Assembly: GCA_951799425.1 (NCBI GenBank) | Contig: OX637393.1 | Coordinates: forward strand, 13,684,744 to 13,748,743 | DNA length: 64,000 nt | Direction: 5' to 3' | Origin: Ilex aquifolium | Lineage: Eukaryota; Streptophyta; Magnoliopsida; Aquifoliales; Aquifoliaceae | Shown here: positions 12,090-23,480 of the stretch, piece by piece | Position numbering within the stretch: position 1 is the first letter of the stretch | Layout of the letters: each line of letters begins with the position of its first letter | The notes under the pieces: model-generated | What the model was told of the DNA's origin: nothing | The model's input: the letters and a program-made list of their open reading frames with translations, nothing else | The model's database searches: none | Translations under genes and position numbers: made by a program

Positions 12090-12930
12090 TGGTATCAGAG
12101 CCCCTTGTTTAAATTTTGTTTTCCTATCAGATGTCTGGGTTCTTAGTTTCTTGGTTGGGTTTCTTCCTCAGAGTATCAGGGCTGTCGAAAACCTCTCTAT
12201 AGGTTTTTTCGGTAGTTTCTGTGTAAATTTTGAAGGCTCATTCTTGGCTGTTTGGTCTCTTTGTGGGCTGTCAGCAGTTTCTGTTGAAAGTTTTAGGTAT
12301 CAGAATGGTTGGGCTATCGGAAATCTATCAATTTTCCATGCAGCTCTCTCTTCCTTTTGGTTGTGTTCTAACGTTGAGGTGGGCCTTTTGCTTTGTTGCA
12401 TTAGGTTGTGTTTTTCAGCCACTTCTTTGAATAGTCAATTGTTCACATAAATTGATTTTTTCAGACAATTTTTCCAATCATAATCATGTCAGGCAAAAAT
12501 TCAATTGTTCACTTTAATGGCAAGAATTACGTAGGTTGGGAATTTCAGTTCAGGATGTTTGTGAAAGGGAAGGAATTATGGGGTCATATGGATGGGTCTT
12601 CTATGGCTCCAACTGATCCCAAGGAACTTAGTTCATGGGAAGGTAAGGATGCCAAAATTGCTTCCTGGCTACTAAGAGCATCTCCAACAACACTATCTAA
12701 AATAGTTACTCAAAATATATTTAAATATTATATTATCTACTTTAGCTAACCACTTTTTCAAATTCACTCCAACAACACTATCTATTTTAGTTAACCATTT
12801 CAACTAACTTTAACTAACTTTCAATAATAAAATCTAAAATACTATGTAGTATGTCATGTCATCACCATATTGATGACATCACACGCTGACGCGTTACGCC
12901 ACGTCATCAAAATTTAAAATATTTTTATTA

Positions 12931-13032
12931 ATAATGGTCATATTTACAACGGTCATATTTACAATGGTCATGAAATTCAAAATTTTTAAATTTGAGTTTT
13001 TCAACGGTCATATTTGCAACGGTCATATTTTT
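12931..13032. repeat. Subterminal repeats of the PIF element
   Basis: Five copies of AACGGTCATATTT or close variants lie between the left inverted repeat and the transposase start. Subterminal repeats of this kind are often transposase binding sites in plant DNA transposons; here that is inference. Confidence 0.55.
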
Positions 13033-13120
13033 TGATATGTATAAATAGGATCTTCCATCTCTCATTGTCATACGCCTCAAATCTATTTATTGGCATTGCA
13101 ATCTTCTTTGTGTTTATGTT

Positions 13121-14406
13121 ATGGCTTGCTATCATTCAATGAACATGATTCTTAACGACTCTGACTCCGACGATGAATCGGAGATGGTAACAATTTGTGC
13201 TATTGAAATGAACAAACTCAATAGCGAGGAAAACTCTGTTGTACGTCGTGGTTCCATTCAAGGTCATTCAGTTATTTTTCGCAATCGAGTTCAAGATCAT
13301 GAGAGACTGTATCGTGATTATTTTGCTGAACCGCCTATTTATCCCCCAAATTTATTTCGAAGAAGGTTTCGAATGAATCAAACCTTTTTCCTTCGTATTC
13401 TATCCATAGTGGAAGATTATGATCCATATTTTGTCCAAAAAAAAAATTATGTTGGAACTATTGGATTGTCTTCCCTTCAAAAGATGACAGTCGTCATAAG
13501 GATGTTTGCTTATGGAGTTGCAGCAGATGCTGTTGATGATTATGTAAGGATTGGCGAAAGCACCGCAATAAAAAGTTTGAAAAGATTTGTGAGGGCGGTA
13601 GTAGCAATTTTTTCGATGAATACCTCAGGTCACCAAACAATAATGAAATTGCTAGATTATTAACAATGGGTACCAACCGTGGGTTTCCTGGAATGTTGGG
13701 TAGCATTGATTGTATGCATTGGAAATGGAAGAATTGTCCAACAGCATGGAAAGGTATGTATTCTGGTCACGTCCATGAACCAACAATTATTTTAGAGGCA
13801 GTGGCTTCATATGATCTCTAGATTTGGCATGCCTTTTTTGGGTTACCCGAATCTCATAATGATATCAACGTACTAGAACGCTCTTCTATTTTTTCTCTCC
13901 TTTCAGAAGGTCGGACTCCTCCAGTCAATTTCTCAATCAACTGTAACGATTATACAATGGGGTATTACCTTGCTGATGGTATATATCCAAAATGGGCAAC
14001 ATTTGTCAAAACAATTCCATCTCCAAGAGGCAATAAGCAAATACATTTCGCAAAATCTCAAGAGTCAGCACGAAAGGATGTTGAGCGAGCATTTGAAATG
14101 CTCCAAGCACGATTTGCTATAGTGCGTGGACCAGCACGTTTCTGGACAGCTGAAGTGCTTAAGGATATTATGAAGACATGCATAATATTACATAACATGA
14201 TTGTCGATGATGAGTGGAACGCTAATGACTTGGACTTTACTTATGATACAATGGATGAGAGTCCCACTGCCACAGTCATACCTGAGCGGAGTTCAGAACT
14301 ACTCCAATTTATTAATACTCAGCATTGCATTAGAGACAAAGAAATTTATTCCAAACTCCAAACTGATCTAGTCAAGTATCAGTGGAATATACATGGAAAC
14401 TACTAG
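13121..14406 (+). pseudogene. PIF/Harbinger DDE transposase, broken
   Basis: The product would cut and rejoin the ends of the transposon in the nucleus. The start at 13121 (MACYHSMN) is the first ATG of the open segment. Reading across the breaks, the DDE domain is clear: the first catalytic Asp in GSIDCMHW (about 13705), the second in SHNDINVL (about 13860) and the Glu in VERAFEMLQARF (about 14090). The terminal HNMIVDDE segment is typical of plant PIF transposases, as is the total length near 425 codons. Two defects are visible. A one-base frameshift lies near 13609-13614, separating AVVAIF from DEYLRSP. A TAG stop lies at 13819-13821 in SYDL-IWHAFFG, where Trp is expected. The neighbouring ORF1 is convergent. 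Confidence in the family is high. Confidence 0.88.
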
Positions 14407-14480
14407 GCACAACTTAAGCAAATGTTATTACAGTACTTTTTGCAACTACATAAAGTTGTTTGTCTAGCAATAAAAAAGAA

Positions 14481-15543
14481 CTACATCTTCTTTCCCATGA
14501 TTTCCATCTGGCGGCGTTGATAATATTCAGCTTGCAACGGAGGCATGCAACTCGTATCCATCGACATTATTCGCTCTGCCTCTCTTACTTGCTCCATTTG
14601 CATTCTCTCTTTCTCTTGTAGTAGACATTGTTGTTCTTGAAGTAGACGTTGTTGTTCTTGAAGTAGACGTTGCTGTTCTTGAAGATATTGTTTTTCAAAC
14701 ATTTCAAATTTCATCTCATTTACTACATTTTTCTCTTCCTTCATCTCTGCTAACAGATTAACGAGTTCATAACTTCTTGCATCCCCTACAGCTTCTTTGC
14801 CCTTTGATTTTCGTAGTCGCGCTTTCTTAGCTTTCCTTCCAGGTGGTCTGTCTAAGGATCCATAGGCCCCACCGTCATCTCCTAAATTTACGGAGTCCGC
14901 TGTAGAAGGCACGGAACTGACAGGAGTTGCATTATGTTTTTTTTTTTGCTTCTTTGCTTGAGAATCCTCCATCCATTTTGGTTGATATCTTAACTCATTC
15001 CAACAATGTTCAAATGGAAAGGAAGATTTATAGAGTTCCTTGTACAAGTTCTTGGCATCACGAATCTGAAAAATTTTACAACAAAACACATTATCATGTC
15101 ATTAAAAGTACACTATTTTGTAAGAAAATATTCACTCATACCTTGTCTTTTTCTGTCAAACCACTTTGATTCAGTCTTTCTATCTGTGCAAAACACCCAC
15201 AAAATTTGTTGGTGGCTAGCTGAATTGCCGACCAACGGTTCATCAAAGAATTTTGACTACAACTATGGCATGACTTAGGTTTGTATTCGTGGAAGAACTC
15301 GCAAACCCTTTGCTAATATATCTTTGATTTTTGCTCATTTCCTTGCACAACATCCAAACTAATATTAAGCCACGCCGAGATTATCATAATGTCTTCCTCT
15401 GATGTAAAATTGACACCTCGTTTTTTGGTAGTGGATTCTACTTGACAAGATATTGGTGAAGATTAACCTATAACCTCATCATCTAAATTTGTTCCATCAT
15501 GCATGAGATTGGTGAAGTACGCATCATGTTGGAATGGATCCAT
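14481..15543 (-). pseudogene. PIF/Harbinger ORF1 (Myb/SANT-like, NAM-associated C-terminus), broken
   Basis: PIF elements need a second, DNA-binding protein that helps the transposase. This minus-strand gene starts at the ATG at 15541-15543 (MDPFQHDAYF) and has an intron at 15066-15141 with clean GT (GTATGAGT) and AG (TTTTTCAG) ends. Exon 1 holds a trihelix/Myb-like core beginning FTSEEDIMIISAWLNIS, with MNRWSAIQ further on. Exon 2 carries RPPGRKAKKARLRKSKG, typical of the NAM-associated C-terminal domain, followed by a Gln/Glu-rich coiled coil with repeated LLQEQQR units (about 14600-14690) and a Met-rich end. Two in-frame stops are visible in exon 1: one after DDEVIG (about 15468) and one in KIY-QRV (about 15315), where Trp is expected. 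Intron, domains and position next to the transposase make the assignment firm. Confidence 0.82.
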
Positions 15544-15639
15544 GTGTAATGCCTATAAGATGAGACAAGCAGTGTTCAACTCCTACAGATCAACCATCTT
15601 TGAGTTTTCATGGGAAAGACTAATTCAATGAAAGACTTA

Positions 15640-16150
15640 TTGATAAGCATGTCTACAATATATATACCTGCACAACAACAACTCCAAAAAAAAAAAAAGC
15701 CATTCAATTTCAAAAGCTATAATGCCTCTCAGCCCAACATATACCCATTCAAAGTCAAAAGCCAAGAATAACACCTTTAGGTTGTAGCTTGTTATGATAA
15801 AGATGTGTGAGGAAAGGGTAACATGCACACTCAAAGACCTTGAGATCATTGTAGTTTGGAGTGGAATGAAAGAGTAACTCATGAGGCTATTATGAGGAAG
15901 TGTTGATGCTAGGTAGTCTGTTAATGCAAAAAGCAAAGGTAGCAAAGCATGGTACCAAAAATGAGCTAGTAGAAAGGCCCTAATCATCAAATTTAAATCA
16001 GTTTCGACTCAACACCACTATAAGAATGAAACTTGTTGATTTTACAAGAAAGCAGATTCTCAACATAAAGCTTGAAGTTAAGAAATGTAGTGTAAACATC
16101 AGATTGTGCACAAGAGGAAATATCCAAGTGAATCTAGTTTTATTATTGAT
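15640..16150 (-). mobile_element. Copia integrase-region scrap carried inside the PIF element
   Basis: On the minus strand, short stretches resemble the end of a Copia integrase, such as the segment around the conserved FECxCYPF-like motif and NKLQPKGV. Further right, a weaker stretch recalls the integrase core. No LTR or TSD was found, so this is a captured or eroded fragment. It is heavily broken. Confidence 0.45.
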
Positions 16151-16621
16151 GAAAGAAACGTAGTAGTTATAATTGTGGAATGACTTCTAGTTGTAACTTC
16201 TAATAACTGCCAGAACACAGAAGCAAACACTCAAACCCAATCCCAAAATCAAAGCTTTAGAGAAGAACTTAAAACCTTTCCACTCCAATTAAACCCCAAA
16301 ACCAAAATACACAAAATTCATACCATAATTAAGAATGATACGACTCTCATAACTCATAACTCAACATCAATAACATATAACATATATCCAAACCTAGCAC
16401 TTAGCTTGAATAAACCCGAAATTCACAAAACCAGACCCCAAAACCCTTTTTGATGAACTTAAAACCAGACCCCAAAACCAGAACTTAAAACCTTTTTGAT
16501 GAACTACCCCAACGTTAAGGAACAACAAAACTTTTAATTTCCGAAAAAAAAAAAAGGAACATAAAACCGTTCACTCCAACAAGCAAAATTCATTCGAACT
16601 ATGGTCTTAGAATAAAAGCAG

Positions 16622-16715
16622 TAAGAACCACAAGCACAAATCCAAAACCTAACCTGAGCTGAAGCAAGAACCACAAGCACAAATCCAAAACCTAACCTAA
16701 GCTGAAGCACAAGTA
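16622..16715. repeat. 45-bp tandem repeat, two copies
   Basis: AGAACCACAAGCACAAATCC begins at 16623 and again at 16668, each followed by AAAACCTAACCT and AGCTGAAGCA. It lies in the non-coding right part of the PIF element. Confidence 0.7.
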
Positions 16716-16974
16716 CATGTACCAATTCGCAAAACAGAAAAGTCAAAAACTCACCAAATTAGATCCACCCATTAAATAGTTAAAAACTCACCAAATTGTT
16801 CTGGCACTTCAAGCAAAGACATTGAATCAAAACATAGTTAAAACAAGCTGTACCAAACCCATTACATACACGCATAGAATATCAAAGGCAGAAGTTTTAC
16901 AAGAAAAGGGTAAGAAACCCAAAGAAAACCAAACCCATTACATACACGCATACAACGAGAGGCAGGGAGAGGCA

Positions 16975-17160
16975 ACTTATGTACCTGAAGCAGCAAATCG
17001 ATGTAGCAAATCTGAAACTTTGAAGCAAATCTGAGAGAAAGGCAGCAAATCTGAAGCTTTGAAGCAGCAAATCTGATAGAGGCAGAGAAAGACGATGGTT
17101 TGAGCAAATCGAGAGAGGCAGAGAGAGGCGAAAGGCAGAGAGAGGCAAGAGTCTGGCGCG
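16975..17160. repeat. AG-rich degenerate repeat (GAAGCAGCAAATCTGA / GAGAGGCAGAGA)
   Basis: Two kinds of short unit are repeated imperfectly: AGCAAATCTGA, about five times, then GAGAGGCAGAGAGAGGC. Open frames here on both strands arise from the repeat and are not listed as genes. Confidence 0.55.
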
Positions 17161-20100
17161 CGAGGGAGATGTGGGCTAGCTACATCTATCGAGCGAAAAT
17201 GAGGCAACGGGAAATAGAGAGCCAGATAACAACTTTGTTGGAGCAACATTTTAAAGACAAACTATCTAAAATAGCTAAAGGGGAGAGTTTATCTAGCCTC
17301 TTGGAGATGCTCTAAGTTCTGTTGAACCCCATAAGGTCAACAATCTCCGTGGGTTCACTACTGTTAAGGAGATGTGGGATTACCTTCGGCGGATTTATTA
17401 TCAAGATAATTCTGCCCGAAAGTTTCAATTGGAGTTAGACATCGCCAACTATCGTCAGGGGAACCTCTCGATTGAACAGTTTTATTCGGGTTTTCTTAAT
17501 TTATGAAATGATTATACTGGGTTGGTCCATTCTAAGGTTCCTAAAGATGCTTTAGCGGCACTCCAAGCGGTTCATTCTGAGAGCCAGCGGGATCAATTTT
17601 TTATGAAGCTCTGACCCGAGTTTGAAAGTGCACGAGCTGGGTTGATCAACCACAAACATGTACCATCCTTGGATGTTTGCTTGGGGGAACTCTTGCGTGA
17701 AGAACAGCGTCTCGCCTCACAGCTTGGGATCGATCAAGATGTTATTAGTATTGAGATAGTCAATGTGGCCTACGTTGCTTAGGGCAAAGGACGATCCAAA
17801 TCCTCGCCACAGTGCTACAATTGCAAGGAGTATGGGCACATTGCCAAAACTACGGCAAGAAGTTCTACAATTATTGCAAACGGGAAGGGCATATTATTAA
17901 AGACAGTCGTATGCGACCTCAGAATCGATCGGCTCCTACTTTTCATACTGTTGTTCAGTCCAACTTTGTGACATCCTCCTTGGATCAGTCCGTTGTCTAG
18001 AGTTCTTCCACACTTACACCAAAGTAGGTCCAACAGATGATCGTTTCTGCCCTCTCTGCTCTTGGTCTCCAAGGTAAGAAAACCCTACTACACTCTCCTT
18101 GGTTGTTTGACTCTGCAGCTTCCAATCACATGACCGGCAGTATAGACGCTCTACATGGTGTTTGTAAGTATGACGATGAGCAGTATATACAGATAGCTGA
18201 TGGCAGTATTCTTCTTATCACTGTTGTTGGAAATTTGGGGCTTGCTTCTTCGATGTTTTTGTGTCTCCTGATTTATCGGCCAATTTAGTTTTTGTTGGCC
18301 AATTGGTAGAAGATAATTGTTCCCTTCATTTTGATCATGATGGTTATCGTGTGCAGGATCAAGCGTCGGGCCAGGTGATAGCGAAGGGGCCTAAAGTGGG
18401 ATGTCTTTTTCCTCTCCAATCGTTTTCTATTCCTCGCTTTGTTTTTTTAGTTTGTTCTGCTGTTACTAATACTAGCCATGTTTGGCATAAGAAATTGGGA
18501 CATCCTAATTCTGTTATCTTAAAACATCTTATGAAACAGGGTTATTTAAGTCAAACACGAGTTTTCTCCCTCTAATCTGTCTTTCGATTGTGCAGCTTGT
18601 AAACTTGGTAAAAGCAAAACTTTTGGTAAAAGCAAAACTTTACATTTTCCTTTGCTGGACTGTCGTGCTTCTACTTGTTTTGAGATAATTCATACTGATG
18701 TTTGGGGTGAGTCCTGTTCTTTCTCATGCTTAATACAGGTACTTCGTGACAATTATTGATGATTACAGTCGTTTCACTTGGGTCTATTTTCTTCGTTCTA
18801 AAGCAGACGTGTTTTCTATCTTCCAAGCTTTCGTTACTTACGTGGAAACACAATTTTCTACCTGTATTAAGATTTTACGTTGACTCCGAGGGAGAATATA
18901 TGTCACATGATTTTCAAAATTTTCTACAGAAGAAGAGTATTCTCTCTCAGCGTTCATGTCTGCACACCCCTCAACAGAATGGAGTCGCCAAGCGTAAGTA
19001 TCGACACCTTTTAGATGTTGTTCGTACCTTGTTGCTTGAATCTTCTGTACCTCCTAGATTTTGGGTACAAGCACTATCTATTGCTGTTTTTTTGATTAAT
19101 CGTTTGCCTTCCCAGACCTTGCAATTTGACTCTCCCTATTCTCGGTTATTTGGTGTTCCTCCAGACTATAATTCTATTCATATTTTTGGTTGCGTCTGCT
19201 TCGTTCACCTGCCTCCCGCTGAACGATACAAACTTTCTGCTCAATATGTTCAGTGTGTCTTTCTTGGCTATAGTAATTGTCACAAAGGATTTGTGTCATG
19301 ACGTGGATGCTAACATCGTATTTCTCGAAATGTGATTTTCTTTGAAAATCAATATTTATTTCCATCTCGTCCTAATCCTATCTCGCCTTCTGTTTTGCTT
19401 CCTTCCTTTGATGATGATTCTCGATCAATTAATCGTTTCAAGCCAGGTATTGTGTATCAGTGACGTCACCCACTGCCTCTTCCTACCTCTGCACCGCCAC
19501 CTGATCCTATCTTGCATGAGCCCCACCGGTCTACTCGGGTTTCACGACCTCCGGATAGGTATGGGTTTTCTTATTCCGCTCTTCAGGATACTCTTGATAC
19601 TACTATTGTGCCTAAGTCTTACTCTTAGGCTTTTACTCAAGCATGTTGGCGCCAAGCTATGCAAGATGAACTTCAGGCTCTTCAGGACAATCACATTTGG
19701 TACATCGTCCCTTGTCTTGCTGGAGTTAAGCTTATTAGGTGCAAATGGGTATACACCATCAAGCTGCGTGTTGATGGCTCTATCAACAGACAAAAAGCTC
19801 GTCTGGTGGCACTCAGGAATCGGCAGGAGTATGGGCTTGATTATGAGGAAACATTCGCTCTAGTGGCCAAAATGACTACTGCTCGCACTGTTATGGCTAT
19901 TGCTAACTCAAAAGGCTAGTTGCTTCACCAAATCGATGTGAAGAATGCATTTTTACATGGTGATCTTAAGGAAGAAATCTTTATGACTCCTCCTCCTGGC
20001 TTGTTTCCTTCCTCTTCTGCTAAGGTTTGTCGCTTGAAACGGTCTCTGTATGGTTTGAAGTAGGTACCACGGGCATGGTTTGAGAAGTTTCATACTACTC

Positions 20101-21129
20101 TACTGGATTTCACTTTTACTCAGAGTTAGTATGACTCCTCTCTCTTCTTTTGCAAGACTGCTACTGGGATTGTTATACTTCTTGTGTATGCAGATGATAT
20201 TGTGATTACAGGATCTGATCCCCAGTTAATTGAGTAGCTCCAGCAACAACTCAAATCTTCTTTTCATATGAAAGATCTTGGTCTACTGCAGTATTTTCTT
20301 AGACTTGAGGTCCAATATTGTCCGAATGGCACACTCTTAACACCAACATAAGTATACCCAAGAACTTCTTTCCTTAGCCGGTCTTCAGGAAGATAATTCG
20401 ATTCTTACACCTATGGAGGTCAATTTTAAACTGCGTCAGGCAGGTAGCGATCCCTTACTTGATCCCTCGATGTATCGGCAGCCGGTAGGAAGTTTGAATT
20501 ATTTGACAATTACCCGACCTGATATCTCGTTTGTTGTTCAGCAGGTCAGTTAGGTTATGCAGGCTCCTTACCAAACACATTTGGCCACTATCCGTCGTTT
20601 CCTTCGATATCTCAAAGGGACGTCTGGTCGCGGTTTGTTCTTTCCTTCGGGGAAATCTTTACAGTTGGAGGGTTTTAGTGATGCCGACTGGGCTGATTGT
20701 GCGGATAGACATCGTTTTGTTATGGGTTGGTGTATGTTTCTTGGCAATGTCCTTATTTCTTGAAAGAATAAGAAGCAGGATCGTGTCTCAAAGTCATCCA
20801 CTGAGTCTGAATATCAGGCTGTCATCTGCCTATTCTGAAATTGTATGGCTTCGAGGGTTGTTGGGCAAACTTAGTGTTTTGCAGCTTACTCCTACTCCTC
20901 TTCATGCTGATAATACCAGTGCTATTCAAATTGCTGTCAATCCCGTTTTTCACGAGCGCACCAAACATATTGAAGTGAATTGTCATTCTATTCGTGAAAC
21001 ACTTGCTCGCCATGAGATTACTCTTCCTCAAATTTCCACCGAACACCAAGGCTCTCTCTCGTCACTGCCATCAGTTCCTGATTGACAAATTGATGCTTCT
21101 TGATCGCCCGACATCAATTTGAGGGGGGA

Positions 21130-21400
21130 TGTTAGCAGAATAGGCAATATGTCAGTCGGATATGTGCTGGCCTAGCTTATTAAGACAGCATATATTCTAC
21201 CTTATTTAGTCTAGCTATGTATAGAAAGTATATTGTATATTAGCAGTAGATATACCTATAATTGATAGGACTTTATTTTGGTTAGTTACTTACCTTGCAT
21301 AGACAGATGTAATGGCTGATTTTCAGCCTTGTAATTAGCCCAATAGTCTCTATATAAAGGAAGGAACTCTCACAAAGAGAGATATTCAAACCATTTGACA
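21130..21400 (+). repeat. 3' LTR of Copia-C
   Basis: It follows the polypurine tract TTTGAGGGGGGA and ends CCATTTGACA, followed by the TSD CGTGA. It is longer than its partner because of extra sequence near its start. Confidence 0.92.
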
Positions 21401-21439
21401 CGTGAATCATCCACTACACTACTCTCAACAACTCAACAA

Positions 21440-21990
21440 AATATTGTCTCAATATCTTTGGGGTCAGCTACATGAATTATGTTTCTCCATTGTGCTTTAT
21501 TAATAGCCATATTTTCTATTAAACCTTCAATTGTCATTTCTTTCTTTCCTATTTCATTTAAAGTTAATTTTGTCTTCCTCTACCCCTACGCTTACGGTCA
21601 ATAGCTATCATATCACTCTTTTTCACTGGTGTCATAATAGGACGTCTACAAATATATCCAAACCACCTAAACGAATGAATATCGGACCCTACTGACGTTC
21701 AACAGACGACCGGGCCTAGTGGTGCTTGCTTGCGGCTTTTCCTATTTCAGCTTTGATTGAAAATATTGGACAGGAAAGGACCTTCTCTTCTGAGTGCGTT
21801 AGTTCCGATAAGGCAAGGTTAGCAAAGGCAGCTTTTGGTTGGGGTGCGAACTCCCTTAATTTATCTCCTATATTTATTACATCTATTTTTTCACAAATAT
21901 ATTCATTTTTAATTCTATCCTTCCTAGTTTTACCAAATATATATCTTAACATTCTCATTTTCACCACACTCAATTTTTGAACGTGTTACT
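21440..21990 (-). mobile_element. LINE (L1-type) ORF2 3'-end fragment with an internal foreign segment
   Basis: The minus strand encodes segments characteristic of the end of plant LINE ORF2: KMRMLRYIFGKTRKDRIKNE, then IGDKLRE, and further on RWFGYICRRPIMTPVKKSDM. The known order in plant LINEs is MLRW...RRDRIRNE...IGDKMREGRLRWFGHV.RRP. The piece is interrupted between IGDKLRE and RWFGY by about 170 bases (21680-21855) foreign to the LINE. The 3' flank has CTTTGGGGTCAGCTACATGA (about 21456), a phrase common at the 3' end of such repeats. It is 5'-truncated and degraded. Confidence 0.7.
21680..21855. other. Unexplained ~170-bp segment inside a LINE fragment
   Basis: The segment separates two halves of a recognisable LINE protein. 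It contains GGGCCTAGTGGTGC (near 21713), resembling an RNA polymerase III A box, and GGGTGCGAACTCCC (near 21839), resembling a B box. The spacing of about 125 bases is larger than in ordinary tRNA-derived SINEs, and no clear TSD is seen. It is slightly GC-richer than its surroundings. Confidence 0.3.
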
Positions 21991-22815
21991 TCTTAGTTGT
22001 CCAACACTCAGTACTATAAAGCTTAACATATCGCATACCAGATAATGTCATCCACTACATTACCCTAGAAAAATTTGGCTAGTCCAATGTCAACAAAAAT
22101 ATAACAAGATTCTTTTGCTAATCACAAAATTTGGAGGCCATGCTTTAGAAGTATAAACGCTATAAGCTTCTACACAAAGATAGTTTGTCAATGCAACAAA
22201 AAGTCACATTTTTGTCTAAATTCCAATCTCACAATCGATACATGATAAAGTAATCTATTAGAACACTCTAAGTTTCAACAACATAGATAACCAACTGAAA
22301 AATGAATATTTCCTTCACACAACTATTGAAACCATTTTTTATTGCTTTTCTCATTGGCTTAAATTTTGGTTTCCGTTTATACACTTTTAAGTCTTAATTT
22401 TACAAACCTTTGGTTATTAAATGAGCCACCTCACAATAGAAAAACCCAAAGACCCCTTTGAGCAATTTTTTTACTAAGTAGTGTTATAAATTTTTAACTT
22501 CAAAATTTTGTAGATCTTACATGGTTGGGATTTCACTGACCTCGAGAATCACATAAAATTAGTATTTAAAATTTATGAATTCTTTAATGTTATAAGAACG
22601 TTGTGAACATATACTTTAAATTCTATAATAGTGAAGTTTGAAACATGGATTTCATGCATGTTCAACTATCAATGTCCGTAAGTGTATAAACGGCTAACAT
22701 CCGAATCAATTTCCAAATTGTTCAGTGATTGTGTTGTGCTTCTTACAAATTTCCATTTCTCACCCAATCAAAGCAACACACTGAAACCCAAAATGGTGAT
22801 CCTTGCCTAGAGTTG
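21991..22815. other. Non-coding stretch, nothing recognised
   Basis: AT-rich sequence without supported open frames, element ends or RNA genes. Short repeated words are present but not organised. Confidence 0.3.
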
Positions 22816-22819
22816 CCGT

Positions 22820-23480
22820 CTAACTATCAAACATCTTGCTGATCTCTGGCTTTGTACTTCAATGTTAATGGCAACCTCAACCACCAGTCGCTTACCTTAT
22901 GGTTTCTCTGGCTATTTCATAAGCCATGCTATTTCCAGAATGATTCGCAATTCCTCAGCAGTCACCAGCATCACTGCATCACCATTGGTCAAAGCTTCCA
23001 TCAAAGTTTGATCTAAGGTTCTTTAAATCTATTGGCTACTGATCCAAGTAGCCTGCCACAGTGATTTCTACCTACAATGCCTACCCATCAATAATTACTT
23101 TAGTAATTTATGGTCCAATTTGTGTTGAAACTTGTCTCAACACTAGCAGGTCCCAATACTGGTCGGAGAATAGTCTCTCCAATTTACTAGCTGCTCCTTC
23201 CCTATATCATTCAAAATCTCAAAGACTGAAATTATAGATAGTTGAATTTTGTCCATAAAAAGATAAATGTTACCACTAAGCTGGTTGTTATCACATTCCT
23301 TCCATAAATACCAGAAAATTCTCATCACAAGCCCTTCAGCTGTTCAATGATCATCATCCTTAGTCAAGATTTCCATCAGAACTCTCCACCCCTCAAAAGC
23401 AGAACATTGAAGCTGTTCCCTATGCATCCTCATAAGCAGAAGGCCCATCCTAGAAAATGGGAGGTCTAACTTTAGAAAAA
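22820..23480 (-). mobile_element. Degraded LINE remnant (zf-RVT / RNase H region)
   Basis: On the minus strand, VMRIFWYLWKE followed by a charged stretch resembles the ...W.IWKERN... motif at the zinc-binding end of plant LINE ORF2 proteins. Further along, EALTNGDAVMLVTAEELRI is weakly like the RNase H-type tail. Stops are frequent and no ends are visible. An ancient gene fragment remains possible. Confidence 0.35.

Larger units (their letters stand above)
12676..17312. mobile_element. PIF/Harbinger DNA transposon inside Copia-C gag
   Basis: The ends are inverted repeats, GAGCATCTCCAACA on the left and its complement (TTGGAGATGCTC) on the right, flanked by the 3-bp TSD TAA (12673-12675 and 17313-17315), as expected for PIF/Harbinger. 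ACTATCTAAAATAG also occurs inverted just inside both ends. It carries the two genes of autonomous members in convergent order: a DDE transposase (13121-14406, plus) and a Myb/SANT-like ORF1 (14481-15543, minus) only 74 bases apart. Both are now broken, so the copy is probably inactive on its own. The right-hand 1.7 kb (15600-17300) is unusual, with a Copia scrap, a 45-bp tandem repeat and an AG-rich tract. The 4.64 kb length is within the range of autonomous members. Confidence 0.9.
11842..21400 (+). mobile_element. Copia-C: Ty1/Copia LTR retrotransposon, split by a PIF/Harbinger element
   Basis: This plus-strand element has LTRs at 11842-12089 and 21130-21400 and the TSD CGTGA (11837-11841 and 21401-21405). 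The primer binding site TGGTATCAGAGCC is at 12090-12102 and the polypurine tract at about 21116-21129. Gag begins near 12486 and continues after the inserted PIF transposon from about 17316. Zinc-knuckle sequence lies near 17815, protease near 18100, pre-integrase near 18480, integrase 18740-19100, reverse transcriptase 19660-20230 and RNase H 20690-21070. Without the insertion it would be about 4.9 kb. It is broken, with more than ten coding breaks. The LTRs differ at about 10 of 225 aligned sites plus a length difference near the 5' end, so it is of similar age to Copia-B or a little older. It belongs to a different Copia family from A and B, judged by LTR and gag sequence. Confidence 0.92.

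Noticed and set aside
16862-17315. Overlapping open frames at the right end of the PIF element.
   Set aside because: They arise from AG-rich degenerate repeats and have no known domain.
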